Source: Streptomyces clavifer
GTDB lineage: Bacteria > Actinomycetota > Actinomycetes > Streptomycetales > Streptomycetaceae
Direction of reading: 5' to 3'
DNA: 64,000 bases
NCBI GenBank assembly: GCA_014651175.1
Contig: BMWJ01000001.1
Location: 496,001-560,000 of the forward strand
The notes beneath the pieces were generated by a model. That model was not told where the DNA came from, ran no database searches, and saw nothing but the letters and a program-made list of their open reading frames with translations. Position numbers and translations under genes: made by a program. Positions 41,592 through 50,714 of this stretch are shown here, piece after piece. Each line of letters begins with the position of its first letter. The first letter of the stretch is position 1.

Positions 41592-42737
41592 TCACCCAGC
41601 CATTGTGTCCTGTGAGGCGCGGGCCGCGGGGGTGAGCTCCCCCTCACTCTGCCCGGCGGCGCCACAGGAACAGTCGAGGTGCGGCTCCAGCCGCTCCGAG
41701 CGCCAGTCCAGCAGAGGCATGGCTGCCTCCCAACGAGCGCCGGTGCTGGCCGGCAGCTCCCCGTCGAGAAAGGACAACGCGTGGGCCGCCGCGAGCCCGG
41801 CCACCGCCGTCGCCAGCCCCAGATCGCAGGCCGGTACGGCGTTGCGTCTCCCCGACCTCCACTGCGCCATCATCCGGGGCCACTGCGCATCCCGCTCCGT
41901 ACGGTGCAGGGCCAGACAGCCCGCGCACCCCGTGCCGCCCGGCAGGACGAGGGGGCCGACCACTCCCGTGGCTTCCATCACACCCGCGTAGAGATGAGGT
42001 GTACCGGAAGCGACCCACTGCGCCGCCGTGTCCGCCTCCGGTGCGTAGACCGAGAGGCCGTCCCTGGGGGCCACCACGATCAGGGACAGAGCGGGTTCGC
42101 CGCCCGTCGCCGAGGCAGCCGCCCCCGCCGCCCGGGGCGTGCCGCCGACCGCGGACCGCCGGACCAGCTGCCTGGCCGCGGTGTCCCTGCGCTCCCCGAC
42201 GGCCGCCGCCGGGAGGCCGCCCGGCGCGATGTCCCACGGCTCCGTGCGGCCCCCGTCGAGCACCTCCACCCGGCCCACCCCCGACCCGGAGAGCACCGCC
42301 GCGACCGAGGCGCCGACCCTGCCCGCGCCCCGCACCTGGACCCGCATCGCCCGCCGTGCCGCGAGCCTGCGCAGACCGCTGCCGGGAGCCGGATGGACCA
42401 CGGAGAGTGACGCCGCGTCGGAGCGCTGGCGCTCCAGGGTCTCGGCCCGCTGCCGTAAGGCGTCGGCTTCCGGGCCGCCGGCCTTCGGGTCGTCGAGCAG
42501 GCCCGCCTCCGTCAACCGCGACACCAGGACGTCCACATGACGGTCCGACAGATCCAGCGCCCTCGCCTCTTCACGCAGCAGGGGCAGACCGCGTGTTCCG
42601 TCGAGGAGTTCCAGAAAGCTCCCCGTCGCGATATCCATCGGCCCCAGCGTCACTGCATGTGCGGGGGTCACGCCGAATTGCACAGTGTTCCGTCCGCGCC
42701 AGGCCCTGCGCAGCGCAGGCTTCAACATGGGATGCAT
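41592..42737 (-). CDS. ThiF/E1-like protein, divergent
   Basis: 381 residues from the ATG at 42737 with GGAGAG five bases before. Residues 1-90 form a winged-helix-like region (LPLLREEARALDLSDRHVDVLVSRL). A Rossmann domain follows with VQVRGAGRVGASVAAVLSGS and VEVLDGG, as in ThiF and MoeB. The usual NLxRQ adenylation motif is absent; the same place reads TEPWDIAPGGL. Cysteines in GCAGCLAL and CSCG may bind zinc. So it is an E1-like protein that probably binds a nucleotide but may not adenylate. M. tuberculosis has a related gene in this neighbourhood. Confidence 0.78.
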   Translation of the reverse strand: MHPMLKPALRRAWRGRNTVQFGVTPAHAVTLGPMDIATGSFLELLDGTRGLPLLREEARALDLSDRHVDVLVSRLTEAGLLDDPKAGGPEADALRQRAETLERQRSDAASLSVVHPAPGSGLRRLAARRAMRVQVRGAGRVGASVAAVLSGSGVGRVEVLDGGRTEPWDIAPGGLPAAAVGERRDTAARQLVRRSAVGGTPRAAGAAASATGGEPALSLIVVAPRDGLSVYAPEADTAAQWVASGTPHLYAGVMEATGVVGPLVLPGGTGCAGCLALHRTERDAQWPRMMAQWRSGRRNAVPACDLGLATAVAGLAAAHALSFLDGELPASTGARWEAAMPLLDWRSERLEPHLDCSCGAAGQSEGELTPAARASQDTMAG

Positions 42738-42804
42738 GACTTCTCTCCGTCCGGTTTCGCGATCTGTTGCCAGAATGCAACGCGGCGGCGAAACGGGCGG
42801 AAAG

Positions 42805-42813
42805 TTATCCACA
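42805..42813 (+). promoter_or_regulatory. DnaA-box match (TTATCCACA)
   Basis: An exact match to the classical DnaA box in the 180-bp divergent gap between the ThiF-like and metallopeptidase genes. Confidence 0.45.
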
Positions 42814-42917
42814 GCCCGGGGTATTAGTCGTTCAAATGGTGCGTGCCGAGAAGTGGATCAATGCGTGAGCGTCCGGGAGGCGGGACTTCCGCCACCGGCA
42901 GCGGGTAACGTCGTGGC

Positions 42918-43541
42918 GTGCCCGCCGACTCCTCGCCCGGCCCCGCCGGGGCGACCCCCGCGCGCCGTGCCGGACGCCCTCCGCGCAGCGCGGCCGCCCA
43001 TCAGCCCAGCGCGTCGGTGACGAGCGCCGTAGAGGTCCGCAGGAGCGCACGCCGCAGCAGAACGGTCTCCGCGTACCGGGAGGGCGACCGCACCATCGTG
43101 CTGATCCCCGCCCGGATGTCGGAGGCGGAGGAGCAGCGCTGGGTCGGCGTGATGCTCGACAAGCTCGCCGCGCAGGAGAGCAAGCGTGTCATCGGTGACA
43201 GCGGGCTCGCCGAGCGTGCCGAGCGGCTGTCGGCCCAGTACTTCGAGGGCCGGGCGCGCCCCGCCTCGGTGCGGTGGGTGACCAATCAGAACACCCGGTG
43301 GGGTTCCTGCACCCCGGCCGAGGGCAGCATCCGGCTCTCCCACCGCATCCAGAGCATGCCGGAGTACGTCGTCGACTACGTCCTCCTCCACGAGCTGGCC
43401 CACCTGCTCGTCCCCGGCCACGGCCCGCGCTTCTGGCGCCTGCTGGACGCCTATCCGCGTACCGAGCGGGCCCGGGGCTATCTCGAAGGGGTCGTGGCGG
43501 CCGGCCGGCTGCCGAAGCTGCCCACCGCACGCGATGAGTGA
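42918..43541 (+). CDS. YgjP-like M48/DUF45 metallopeptidase
   Basis: 207 residues from GTG. The zinc motif HELAH is at 158-162, followed by a third His in PGHGPRFW (168), and the family marker RWGSC at 127-131 lies before it. The order RWGSC, HELAH, then H is that of the YgjP/DUF45 group of putative zinc peptidases. The first 40 residues are an Ala/Pro/Arg-rich tail. No signal peptide or membrane helix is present, so the protein is cytoplasmic. No substrate is established. Confidence 0.88.
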   Translation: MPADSSPGPAGATPARRAGRPPRSAAAHQPSASVTSAVEVRRSARRSRTVSAYREGDRTIVLIPARMSEAEEQRWVGVMLDKLAAQESKRVIGDSGLAERAERLSAQYFEGRARPASVRWVTNQNTRWGSCTPAEGSIRLSHRIQSMPEYVVDYVLLHELAHLLVPGHGPRFWRLLDAYPRTERARGYLEGVVAAGRLPKLPTARDE

Positions 43542-43648
43542 CGTTCGGTGATTCTGTACCGGGTCTGTACCGACTTGGCTCAATGGCGCGGTTTGCGGTT
43601 AGCCTGACGCGACGCATTCACCTTCGGGATGGGGGACGGTCGTTACGC

Positions 43649-45274
43649 ATGGCCAGGGAATTCCAACGCGGCCACAAGGCCAAGATCAGTGATCTCACGC
43701 CCGGGACGGATCTGTACGTAGGTGTGCAGATCGCAGGCCCCGGCCTGACGTTCGACATCAGCTGCTTCGGCCTCGATGCCAATGAACAGCTCTCGGACGA
43801 CCGGTATTTCATCTTCTTCAACCAGCCGAAATCGCCGGAGGAGTCCATTCAGCTCCTGGGCGCGCAGGCCGGTGACACCGAGTCGTTCCGCGTCACCCTC
43901 GACCGCATTCCGGCCAACATCCACAAGCTGTCCTTCACCGCGACCCTCGACGGTGCGGGGCAGATGTCGCAGGTCGGTCCGGGCTACATCCGGATCGTCG
44001 CGGGCGGCGAGGAAGTGGTGAAGTACGCCTTCACCGGAACCGAGTTCACCACCGAGCGTGCGGTCATGCTCGGTGACTTCTACCTCAAGGACGTCTGGCG
44101 GTTCGCTGCGGTCGGCCAGGGCTTCGACGGCGGCCTCGACGCGCTGCTGAAGAACTTCGGAGGAGAGGTCGCCGAGGAGGAACCCGCCGCATCGCCGCAG
44201 GTCGCCGTCCCGTCCTTCGCCCCGCCGGCCCAGGCCACCGCGCCCCCGGCGTTCGGAGCCCCGGCGGCCCCCCCGGCGCCGCAGCCCGCACCGGCGTTCG
44301 GTGCGCCGGCTGCGCCCGCGCCCCAGCAGCCGGTGCACGCCGCACCGACGATAGCGGCGCCCCTGGCACCCCAGGCGCCCGCCCCGTACGGACAGCCGCC
44401 GCAGTTCGGGCAGGTCCCGGGCCAGGGCGCGCCTCCGGCGGCACCGCAGTACGGCCAGCAGTCTCCGGCGCCGTACGGACAGCAACCGCCCGCACCTCCC
44501 TACGGCCAGCAGCCTCCGGCCGCTCCGCCGTTCGGTCAGCAGTCTCCGGCGCCGTTCGGTCAGCAGCCCCCCGGCGCGCCGCAGGGTGTACCCCAGGGTG
44601 CCCCCCGGACCGGTGCGGGGCTGCAGGCCGCCCTCCAGCCCTACAAGGAGGCGGCCACCGGGCAGCGCTGGACCTCGCAGAACCAGCAGCTCATACGGGT
44701 GGACCTGACCATGGGCGGCAACCCGGTACTGGCCCGCCAGGGCAGCATGGTGATGTACCAGGGCAAGGTCGACTTCGGCTACAAGGGAGCGGGCTTCGCG
44801 GGCCGCATGGTCGGCAACGCCACGGGCCAGGAGATGCAGCTGATGCGCTGTACCGGCCGCGGCCAGGTCTTCCTCGCCGAGGAAGGGTCGCACCTCCACC
44901 CCATCGAGCTGCAGGGCGACGCCATCTGCGTCTCCGCGGAGAGCGTCCTCGCCTTCGACGAGTCGCTGCAGTACGAGGTGCGCAGGATCGAGGGCCACGG
45001 GATTCCCGGCGGCGCCCTGTTCACCATGCAGTTCCAGGGCACCGGCACCGTGGTCGTCAAGACCCACGGCGTCCCGGTGGTCCTGCCGGTCACCCCGACC
45101 ACGTTCGCCGACTGCAACGCCGTGGTGGCCTGGTCGGCCGCGTCCCAAGTGATCATCTCCAGCCAGGTCCGGCTGCGCCGCAACGCCTATCCGGGGCACA
45201 GCGGGGAGACCGTGAACCTCCAGTTCCGGGGAGCCCCCGGGAACTTCATCGTCGTCCAGCCCTACGAGGTCTGA
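43649..45274 (+). CDS. TerD-AIM24 fusion protein
   Basis: 541 residues from the ATG at 43649; the reading frame upstream has poor bias. Residues 1-180 are a TerD domain (KISDLTPGTDLYVGVQI, GLDANEQLSDDRYFIFFNQ), a calcium-binding fold known from tellurite-resistance and stress loci. About 180-325 is a Pro/Gln/Ala linker with repeated PYGQQ and PFGQQ units. About 330-541 is an AIM24-type beta domain (ARQGSMVMYQGKVDF, LMRCTGRGQVFLAEEG, GNFIVVQPYEV). Two single AIM24 genes follow at once, so this is one operon. A role at the membrane under stress is plausible, but the activity is unknown. Confidence 0.88.
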   Translation: MAREFQRGHKAKISDLTPGTDLYVGVQIAGPGLTFDISCFGLDANEQLSDDRYFIFFNQPKSPEESIQLLGAQAGDTESFRVTLDRIPANIHKLSFTATLDGAGQMSQVGPGYIRIVAGGEEVVKYAFTGTEFTTERAVMLGDFYLKDVWRFAAVGQGFDGGLDALLKNFGGEVAEEEPAASPQVAVPSFAPPAQATAPPAFGAPAAPPAPQPAPAFGAPAAPAPQQPVHAAPTIAAPLAPQAPAPYGQPPQFGQVPGQGAPPAAPQYGQQSPAPYGQQPPAPPYGQQPPAAPPFGQQSPAPFGQQPPGAPQGVPQGAPRTGAGLQAALQPYKEAATGQRWTSQNQQLIRVDLTMGGNPVLARQGSMVMYQGKVDFGYKGAGFAGRMVGNATGQEMQLMRCTGRGQVFLAEEGSHLHPIELQGDAICVSAESVLAFDESLQYEVRRIEGHGIPGGALFTMQFQGTGTVVVKTHGVPVVLPVTPTTFADCNAVVAWSAASQVIISSQVRLRRNAYPGHSGETVNLQFRGAPGNFIVVQPYEV

Positions 45275-45285
45275 GGGAGCCCGTC

Positions 45286-45966
45286 ATGAATCAGCAACTC
45301 GCGGGCTTCGCCCCGACCCCCGTCACGGCCCGGATGGAGAACCACGGCCGCACGATGCTCAAGGTCGCCATGGCCTCCGGGCAGGACCTCTACGCGCGCA
45401 CCGGTTCGATGGTGGCGTACGAGGGGTTCATCCAGTACGAGCCCAACCCGCCCGCCGTCCGGCAGATCGCGTCCCAGTGGATCACCGGCGAGGGGGCGCC
45501 CCTGATGAAGTGCGCCGGTGACGGTCTGCTCTACCTGGCCGACTACGGTGCCGACGTGGTCGTCATCAACCTCGACAACGATGCGCTCTCGGTCAACGGC
45601 ACCAACCTGCTCGCCTTCGACGGCCACCTCACCTGGGGTGTCGAGCGGGTCAAGGGGCTGGCCAAATTCGCCGGCCAGGGCCTGTGGAACGTCGCCATCC
45701 AGGGCACGGGATGGGTCGCCATCACCTCACGCGGCACGCCGATCGTCGTCGACTGCGGCCGGGGCGAGGACGAGACGTACGTCGACCCCGACGCGCTCGT
45801 CGCCTGGTCCCCGAACCTGAAGGTCAAGGGCAAGCGCAGCTTCAAGGCCGGCTCGCTCATCGGGCGCGGCAGCGGAGAGGCGTACCAGATGGCCTTCTCG
45901 GGCCAGGGAATCGTCGTCGTCCAGCCGAGCGAGGACAGTACCGACCGCCTGCGGGTCCGGAACTGA
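45286..45966 (+). CDS. AIM24-family protein (226 aa)
   Basis: 226 residues from ATG, with GAGGGAG seven bases before and 11 bp after the fusion-gene stop. The whole protein is one AIM24-type beta-rich domain: RTGSMVAYEGFIQY, LMKCAGDGLLYLAD, VNGTNLLAFDGHLTW, AFSGQGIVVVQPS. Compared with the neighbours it is the plain single-domain form. The family is named after a yeast mitochondrial inner-membrane protein; the bacterial role is not known. It is part of a three-gene unit. Confidence 0.88.
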   Translation: MNQQLAGFAPTPVTARMENHGRTMLKVAMASGQDLYARTGSMVAYEGFIQYEPNPPAVRQIASQWITGEGAPLMKCAGDGLLYLADYGADVVVINLDNDALSVNGTNLLAFDGHLTWGVERVKGLAKFAGQGLWNVAIQGTGWVAITSRGTPIVVDCGRGEDETYVDPDALVAWSPNLKVKGKRSFKAGSLIGRGSGEAYQMAFSGQGIVVVQPSEDSTDRLRVRN

Positions 45967-45984
45967 GCGGGGGGAGAACACATC

Positions 45985-46740
45985 ATGCAGAGTCCGCTTT
46001 TCAGCCACACCGAACAGCAGTCGCAGGACCGGTACACCGTCCAGAACCCGCAGCTCCTGCGGGTCTCGCTGACCGGCCACGACGACGTCCTCGCACGCAA
46101 GGGCGCCATGGTCGCCTACCAGGGGCTCATGGAGTTCGACGGTGAGTACCAGTCGCAGGGACAGCGCCGCGCCCGCAGGAACACGGGTGAGGGCCTGGAC
46201 CTGATGCGCTGCTCGGGCCAGGGGACGGTCTACCTGGCCAATCTCGCCCAGTACATCCACGTGGTCGACGTCGACCACGAGGGCATGACGGTCGACAGCG
46301 CCTACGTCCTGGCGCTGGACTCCTCGCTGCACACCGAGGTCATCGCGGTGGACAGCCAGTACGGGATCTCCGGCACCGGCAAATACCAGCTCAACATCAC
46401 AGGGAACGGCAAGGTCGCGCTGATGACCTCCGGCCAGCCGCTGATGATGCAGGTCACGCCGGACAAGTACGTCAACGCCGATGCCGATGCGATCGTCGCC
46501 TGGTCGAGCGGGCTGAGAGTCCAGATGCAGGCCCAGACCCACTCCTCGGGCGTGTTCCGGCGCCGAGGCAATACGGGGGAGGGCTGGGAACTCAGCTTCC
46601 TGGGCCAGGGCTTCGCCCTCGTACAGCCCAGCGAGGTGCTGCCTCCGCAGAACGCCCAGATCGGCCAGGGCGCGGCAGCCCAGTTCGGTGCGGGACAGCA
46701 CGGGGCGCACGGCCAGAACCAGAACAACTCCTGGAACTGA
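45985..46740 (+). CDS. AIM24-family protein (251 aa)
   Basis: 251 residues from ATG with GGGGGAG before it, 18 bp after the previous stop. The AIM24 pattern repeats: ARKGAMVAYQGLMEF, LMRCSGQGTVYLAN, VDSAYVLALDSSLHTEV, FLGQGFALVQPSEV. The last 25 residues are Gln/Gly/Asn/His-rich (GAGQHGAHGQNQNNSWN) and probably disordered. It ends the operon at a strong terminator. Confidence 0.88.
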   Translation: MQSPLFSHTEQQSQDRYTVQNPQLLRVSLTGHDDVLARKGAMVAYQGLMEFDGEYQSQGQRRARRNTGEGLDLMRCSGQGTVYLANLAQYIHVVDVDHEGMTVDSAYVLALDSSLHTEVIAVDSQYGISGTGKYQLNITGNGKVALMTSGQPLMMQVTPDKYVNADADAIVAWSSGLRVQMQAQTHSSGVFRRRGNTGEGWELSFLGQGFALVQPSEVLPPQNAQIGQGAAAQFGAGQHGAHGQNQNNSWN

Positions 46741-46761
46741 GTCGGGCAGCCATCGAAGGAA

Positions 46762-46793
46762 GAGGGGCGGTCTCCCCGCGGAGACCGCCCCTC
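46762..46793 (+). terminator. Terminator after the AIM24 operon
   Basis: A 14-bp perfect stem (46762-46775 with 46780-46793) and four-base loop between convergent genes; it can act both ways. Confidence 0.92.
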
Positions 46794-46808
46794 ACCCGTG
46801 TCCGGTGG

Positions 46809-47354
46809 CTAACTGCTGTGCGCCAGGCGTGCGCGGGTGCGGTCCAACAGCCGGACCACGGAGGTGTCCGCCACGGCGGCCACCTCGTCGTACGGGAACC
46901 AGCGAAGGTCGAGGGACTCGTCGCTGATCCGCTCCGTCGCCTCGGGCGCGGCGATCGCCGCGTACTGCACGTCGAGGTGCCAGTGGCAGGGCGCCGGGAT
47001 CGGATGCCGGTCCAGCCGCACGGGCCCACCGGGCAGCAGGGTGAGGCCGGCGATCCCCGACTCCTCCGCGGCCTCGCGCAGAGCCGCAGCGGTCAGCGTG
47101 TCGTCCTGCGGCTCGCAGTGGCCGCCCATCTGCAGCCACATCCGCAGCTTCCGGTGCAGCGTGAGCAGGACGCGGCCGCGCGCCGGATCGATCACCAGGG
47201 CGCTGGCCGTCAGGTGCCCGGCCCCGCACGCCTTCCACATGCCGTCGGGATGCCCGGCCAAGTGGTCCAGATACGTCCGTCGCAGCTCCGCCTGGTCCGG
47301 ATCCCGCTCCCCGTACCGCTCGAGTACGAGAACGGCGTCGTCGTGCAGGCTCAC
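46809..47354 (-). CDS. Nudix hydrolase
   Basis: 181 residues from a GTG that overlaps the upstream stop by four bases (GTGA), so translation is coupled to the DUF2342 gene. The Nudix box is visible from GGHCEPQDDTLTAAALREAAEE to SGI, with the metal-binding REAAEE core near residue 93. The substrate strand has LHRKLRMWLQMGGH. It is a cytoplasmic pyrophosphohydrolase of unknown nucleotide preference. Confidence 0.9.
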   Translation of the reverse strand: MSLHDDAVLVLERYGERDPDQAELRRTYLDHLAGHPDGMWKACGAGHLTASALVIDPARGRVLLTLHRKLRMWLQMGGHCEPQDDTLTAAALREAAEESGIAGLTLLPGGPVRLDRHPIPAPCHWHLDVQYAAIAAPEATERISDESLDLRWFPYDEVAAVADTSVVRLLDRTRARLAHSS

Positions 47355-48805
47355 TGGTCGGTGTCGTCCTTGCCGTCGCGCTTCGTGCCGTCCGAGGCCT
47401 CGTCGGTCGCCCCGTCCTCACCCTCGGCAGCCCGCTTCTGCGGGCCCTTCGCCGCCTCGCCGAGCATCTTGTCCAGCTCGGAGAAGTCCAGCTGCTCGTG
47501 GTGCACGAAGCCGTCGGGGTCGTCGAGGTCATGGGCCGTCGGCAGCATGTCCGGGTGCTGCCACAGGCCGTCGCGGCCGTCGACGCCCCTGGCGTCCGTG
47601 AGCGACGCCCAGAGCCTCGACGCGTCCCGCAGCCGGCGCGGGCGCAGCTGGAGCCCGATGAGCGTGGCGAAGGTCTGCTCCGCGGGACCGCCGGACGCCC
47701 GGCGCCTGCGCATCGTCTCGCGCAGCGCGTCCGCCGATGTCAGACGGGGCTTCGCGGCCTCGTGCACCACGGCGTCCACCCAGCCCTCGACGAGGGCGAG
47801 CGCCGTTTCCAGACGGGCCAGCGAGGCCTTCTGCTCGGGGGTGTCCTCGGGCTGGAACATGCCCTGCTGGAGGGCGTCCTGCAACTGCTCGGGCTGCGAC
47901 GGGTCGAACTGGCCGACGACGTCCTCGAGCTTGCTGGTGTCGACCTTGATGCCGCGCGCGTAGGCCTCGACCGCGCCGAACAGGTGCGAGCGGAGCCACG
48001 GCACGTGGGCGAAGAGCCGTTGGTGGGCGGACTCACGCAGCGCGAGGTACAGACGCACCTCGTCCTGCGGCACGCTCAGGTCCTTTCCGAACCGCTCGAC
48101 GTTGAGCGGGAGCAGCGCGGCCTTGCCGGCCGGGCCCAGCGGGAGGCCGATGTCGGTCGAACCGACGACCTCTCCGGCGAGCACGCCCACGGCCTGCCCG
48201 ATCTGCTGGCCGAACATGGCGCCGCCCATCGACCGCATCATGCCGATCAGCGGCCCGGCCATGGCCTGCATCTCTTCGGGCAGCACGTCGCCCATGGCCA
48301 GCCCGACCCGCTCGGCCACCGGGTCCACCAGCTTCTGCCAGGCGGGCAGCGACGCCTCGACCCACTCCGCGCGGCTCCACGCCACCGTCGACACCGAACC
48401 GGAGGGCAGCGAGGTGACACCGTCCAGCCAGTGATCGGCGAGACGCAGCGCCTCGTCGACGGAGGAGCGCTCGGAAGCGCCGACGCTCGCGTCCTTGCTG
48501 CCGTCCTGCGTGCCCTGCGAAACGGTCTGGCGGGCGATCTGCTTGGCCATGTCCCAGTTGACCGGGCCGCCCTCGTAGCTCAGCATCTGGCCGAGCTGCT
48601 GGAACGCGGCGCCCAGGTCGTTCGGGTTCATCGTGCCGAACATCGCCGCGAACGGGTTGTCCCCGCCCGCGCCCGGCCCGATACCGAACGGGTTCGCCGG
48701 CCCGCCCGAGCCCTGCCCACCTCCGGTGGGGTCCTTCTTCTTGCCCTCGTCGCCGTTCTCCGGCTCCTCCGGCGGAAGGCCGAATCCGAATGGGGTGTCA
48801 CTCAC
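47351..48805 (-). CDS. DUF2342 'zinc-dependent metalloprotease' family protein
   Basis: 484 residues. The N-terminus is Gly/Pro-rich with GFGLPPEE and NPFAAMFG repeats. The core is helical: VDPVAERVGLAMGDVL, MGGAMFGQQIGQAVGVL, then LPLNVERFGKDL. The place where annotators see a zinc helix reads LALRESAHQRLF, so the motif is RExxH and the first zinc His of HExxH is Arg. The family is conserved through Actinobacteria and lies in the same order in M. tuberculosis (Rv3195). Protease activity is doubtful on sequence alone. The last 60 residues are highly charged and probably disordered. It is upstream of, and overlaps, the Nudix gene. Confidence 0.85.
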   Translation of the reverse strand: MSDTPFGFGLPPEEPENGDEGKKKDPTGGGQGSGGPANPFGIGPGAGGDNPFAAMFGTMNPNDLGAAFQQLGQMLSYEGGPVNWDMAKQIARQTVSQGTQDGSKDASVGASERSSVDEALRLADHWLDGVTSLPSGSVSTVAWSRAEWVEASLPAWQKLVDPVAERVGLAMGDVLPEEMQAMAGPLIGMMRSMGGAMFGQQIGQAVGVLAGEVVGSTDIGLPLGPAGKAALLPLNVERFGKDLSVPQDEVRLYLALRESAHQRLFAHVPWLRSHLFGAVEAYARGIKVDTSKLEDVVGQFDPSQPEQLQDALQQGMFQPEDTPEQKASLARLETALALVEGWVDAVVHEAAKPRLTSADALRETMRRRRASGGPAEQTFATLIGLQLRPRRLRDASRLWASLTDARGVDGRDGLWQHPDMLPTAHDLDDPDGFVHHEQLDFSELDKMLGEAAKGPQKRAAEGEDGATDEASDGTKRDGKDDTDQ

Positions 48806-48996
48806 GGGTTTCCTCGGCTCGTAGGGCCGCCGGCTCGAACCGACGGCGACTGCCCGACATCACCATCCAGCGTAGACACCAAAGCCCGCTCGGGCCCTCA
48901 GTGCTCCGCCGGCTCCCGGCCTGCGGCAGGATGGACGCCACCTGGTACGTACGCGTCATTCGGGTACGTACTGAAGACAACCGCTGGAGACGCCCG

Positions 48997-50139
48997 GTGA
49001 GTTCCCCAGATCCGCAGGTTCGCGCAGCGCGAAACCTGGCCGACCCCTCGCCCGAAAGCAAGCCCACGAAAAATTCCTCAAGAAGCCGGGGCCCCGTCGT
49101 CGCGGTCACCGGTGCCGCGACCGGCGTAGGTGAACTGCTCACCGCGCACCTCGCCGCATCCGACGAGATCAAGCAGGTCATCGCCATCGACGAGCGCCGG
49201 GGTGACGTCGCCGGGGCGACGTGGCACATCCTGGACGTACGGGACCCCGCCATCGCGGAGAAGCTGCGCGGCGCGGACGTCGTCGTGCACCTGGCGCTCG
49301 ACCTCGACCTCGAGACCGACCCCGCCGCCCGTACCGCGTACAACGTGCGCGGTACCCAGACCGTGCTCACCGCGGCAGCCGCCGTGGGAGTCCACCGGGT
49401 CGTGCTGTGCACCTCGGCGATGGTCTACGGGGCCCTGCCCGACAACGACCTCCCGCTGTCCGAGGACGCCGAACTGCGTGCCACGGCCGAGGCCACCGGC
49501 GTCGGCGACCTGCTGGAGATCGAGCGGCTCGGGCGTCGCGCCCCCCGCGCGCACCCCGGCCTCAACGTCACGGTGGTCCGGCCCACGGTCCTCGTCGGCG
49601 GCACGGACACCGCGCTGACCCGCTACTTCGAGTCGCCGCGGCTCCTGGTCGTCGCCGGATCCCGTCCGGCGTGGCAGTTCTGCCACGTCGACGACCTGGT
49701 GAGCGCGCTGGAGTACGCCGCGCTGGAGAAGATCGACGGAGAGTTCGCGGTCGGCTGCGACGGCTGGCTCGAGCAGGAGGAGGTCGAGGAGCTCTCCGGC
49801 GTGCGCCGTATGGAGCTGCCGTCCGCCGTCGCCCTCGGCGCGGCCGCCCGGCTCCACCGGATCGGCCTCACCCCCTCGCCGGCGGGAGACCTCGCCTACA
49901 CGATGCACCCCTGGGTGGTCAGTGTGAGCCGGCTGCACGACGTGGGATGGCGGCCCCGGTGGACCAACGAGGAAGTCCTCGCAGCCCTTCTGGAGGAGGT
50001 AGAGGGCCGCCACACGGTCGCCGGACGCCGGCTCGGCCGCAAGGACGCCACCGCGGCCGGTGCGGCGGGCGCGACCGTCGCCCTGCTCGGTACGGCGGCA
50101 CTGGTGCGGCGGGCCCGCAAGGCGCGCCGTCGCTTCTAG
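48997..50139 (+). CDS. Extended SDR / NAD-dependent epimerase-like protein with C-terminal membrane helix
   Basis: 380 residues from the GTG at 48997 with GGAGA eight bases before. After a 25-residue polar start comes a Rossmann fold: VVAVTGAATGVGELL, then VVVHLALDLDLETD and LCTSAMVYGALPDNDLPLSE. The usual YxxxK is not clear; the YGALPDND stretch and the helix LLEIERLGRR replace it, so catalysis may be altered. Residues about 355-372 (AAGAAGATVALLGTAALV) form one hydrophobic helix before a basic end (RRARKARRRF). It may be a membrane-tethered cofactor-binding protein. The substrate is unknown. Confidence 0.8.
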   Translation: MSSPDPQVRAARNLADPSPESKPTKNSSRSRGPVVAVTGAATGVGELLTAHLAASDEIKQVIAIDERRGDVAGATWHILDVRDPAIAEKLRGADVVVHLALDLDLETDPAARTAYNVRGTQTVLTAAAAVGVHRVVLCTSAMVYGALPDNDLPLSEDAELRATAEATGVGDLLEIERLGRRAPRAHPGLNVTVVRPTVLVGGTDTALTRYFESPRLLVVAGSRPAWQFCHVDDLVSALEYAALEKIDGEFAVGCDGWLEQEEVEELSGVRRMELPSAVALGAAARLHRIGLTPSPAGDLAYTMHPWVVSVSRLHDVGWRPRWTNEEVLAALLEEVEGRHTVAGRRLGRKDATAAGAAGATVALLGTAALVRRARKARRRF

Positions 50140-50252
50140 CCCGCTCCGCACCCGCCCGCGGGTGTCCCTGTAGGAGGCTCCAAGGGGGACGGCCCGCCGC
50201 CGGGTGAAAGTGCTGTTCCGGGATGTCGGCGCCGTACGGCACGATGGGTCCC

Positions 50253-50714
50253 ATGGCACGCATCCACGACCACCCCGGCGAGCAGGCAGCCCTGGACCCG
50301 ATCAGGCTGCTGGACATCCGGGAGACCCCGCTCTCGGTCGACGAGATCTTCCGTGCCGTCGGTGACGACGCGGCCGGCGGCATCGCGCTCTTCGTCGGCA
50401 CGGTGCGCAACCACGACGACGGCCAGGACGTCGGCGCGCTCGGCTACTCCTGTCATCCGACGGCCGGGGAGGAGCTGCGCCGGGTGGCGGAGCGGGTCGT
50501 CGCCCAGTTCCCGGTCCGGGCGCTGGCCGCCGTCCACCGGGTGGGTGAACTGGGCGTGGGCGATCTGGCCGTGGTCGTCGCGGTCTCCTGCGCCCACCGG
50601 GGTGAGGCCTTCGAGGCCTGCCGCAAGCTGATCGACGACCTCAAGCACGAGGTTCCGATCTGGAAGCACCAGCGTTTCTCGGACGGCACGGAGGAGTGGG
50701 TCGGCGCGTGCTGA
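50253..50714 (+). CDS. moaE: MoaE: molybdopterin synthase large subunit
   Basis: 153 residues from the ATG at 50253; an ATG 30 bases earlier is the alternative. MoaE motifs are plain: GALGYSCHPTA (where other members have EYE), HRVGELGVGDLAVVVAVSCAHR, and the catalytic lysines in KHEVPIWKHQ (Lys131, Lys138). With MoaD it inserts the two dithiolene sulfurs into precursor Z to make molybdopterin. No moaD lies beside it. MoeZ, encoded at 16.5 kb, is the likely sulfur loader of the MoaD partner. Confidence 0.93.
   Translation: MARIHDHPGEQAALDPIRLLDIRETPLSVDEIFRAVGDDAAGGIALFVGTVRNHDDGQDVGALGYSCHPTAGEELRRVAERVVAQFPVRALAAVHRVGELGVGDLAVVVAVSCAHRGEAFEACRKLIDDLKHEVPIWKHQRFSDGTEEWVGAC

Noticed and set aside
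50149-50164. A hairpin after the SDR gene as terminator
   Set aside because: The stem is only six base pairs with a four-base loop, too weak to list.
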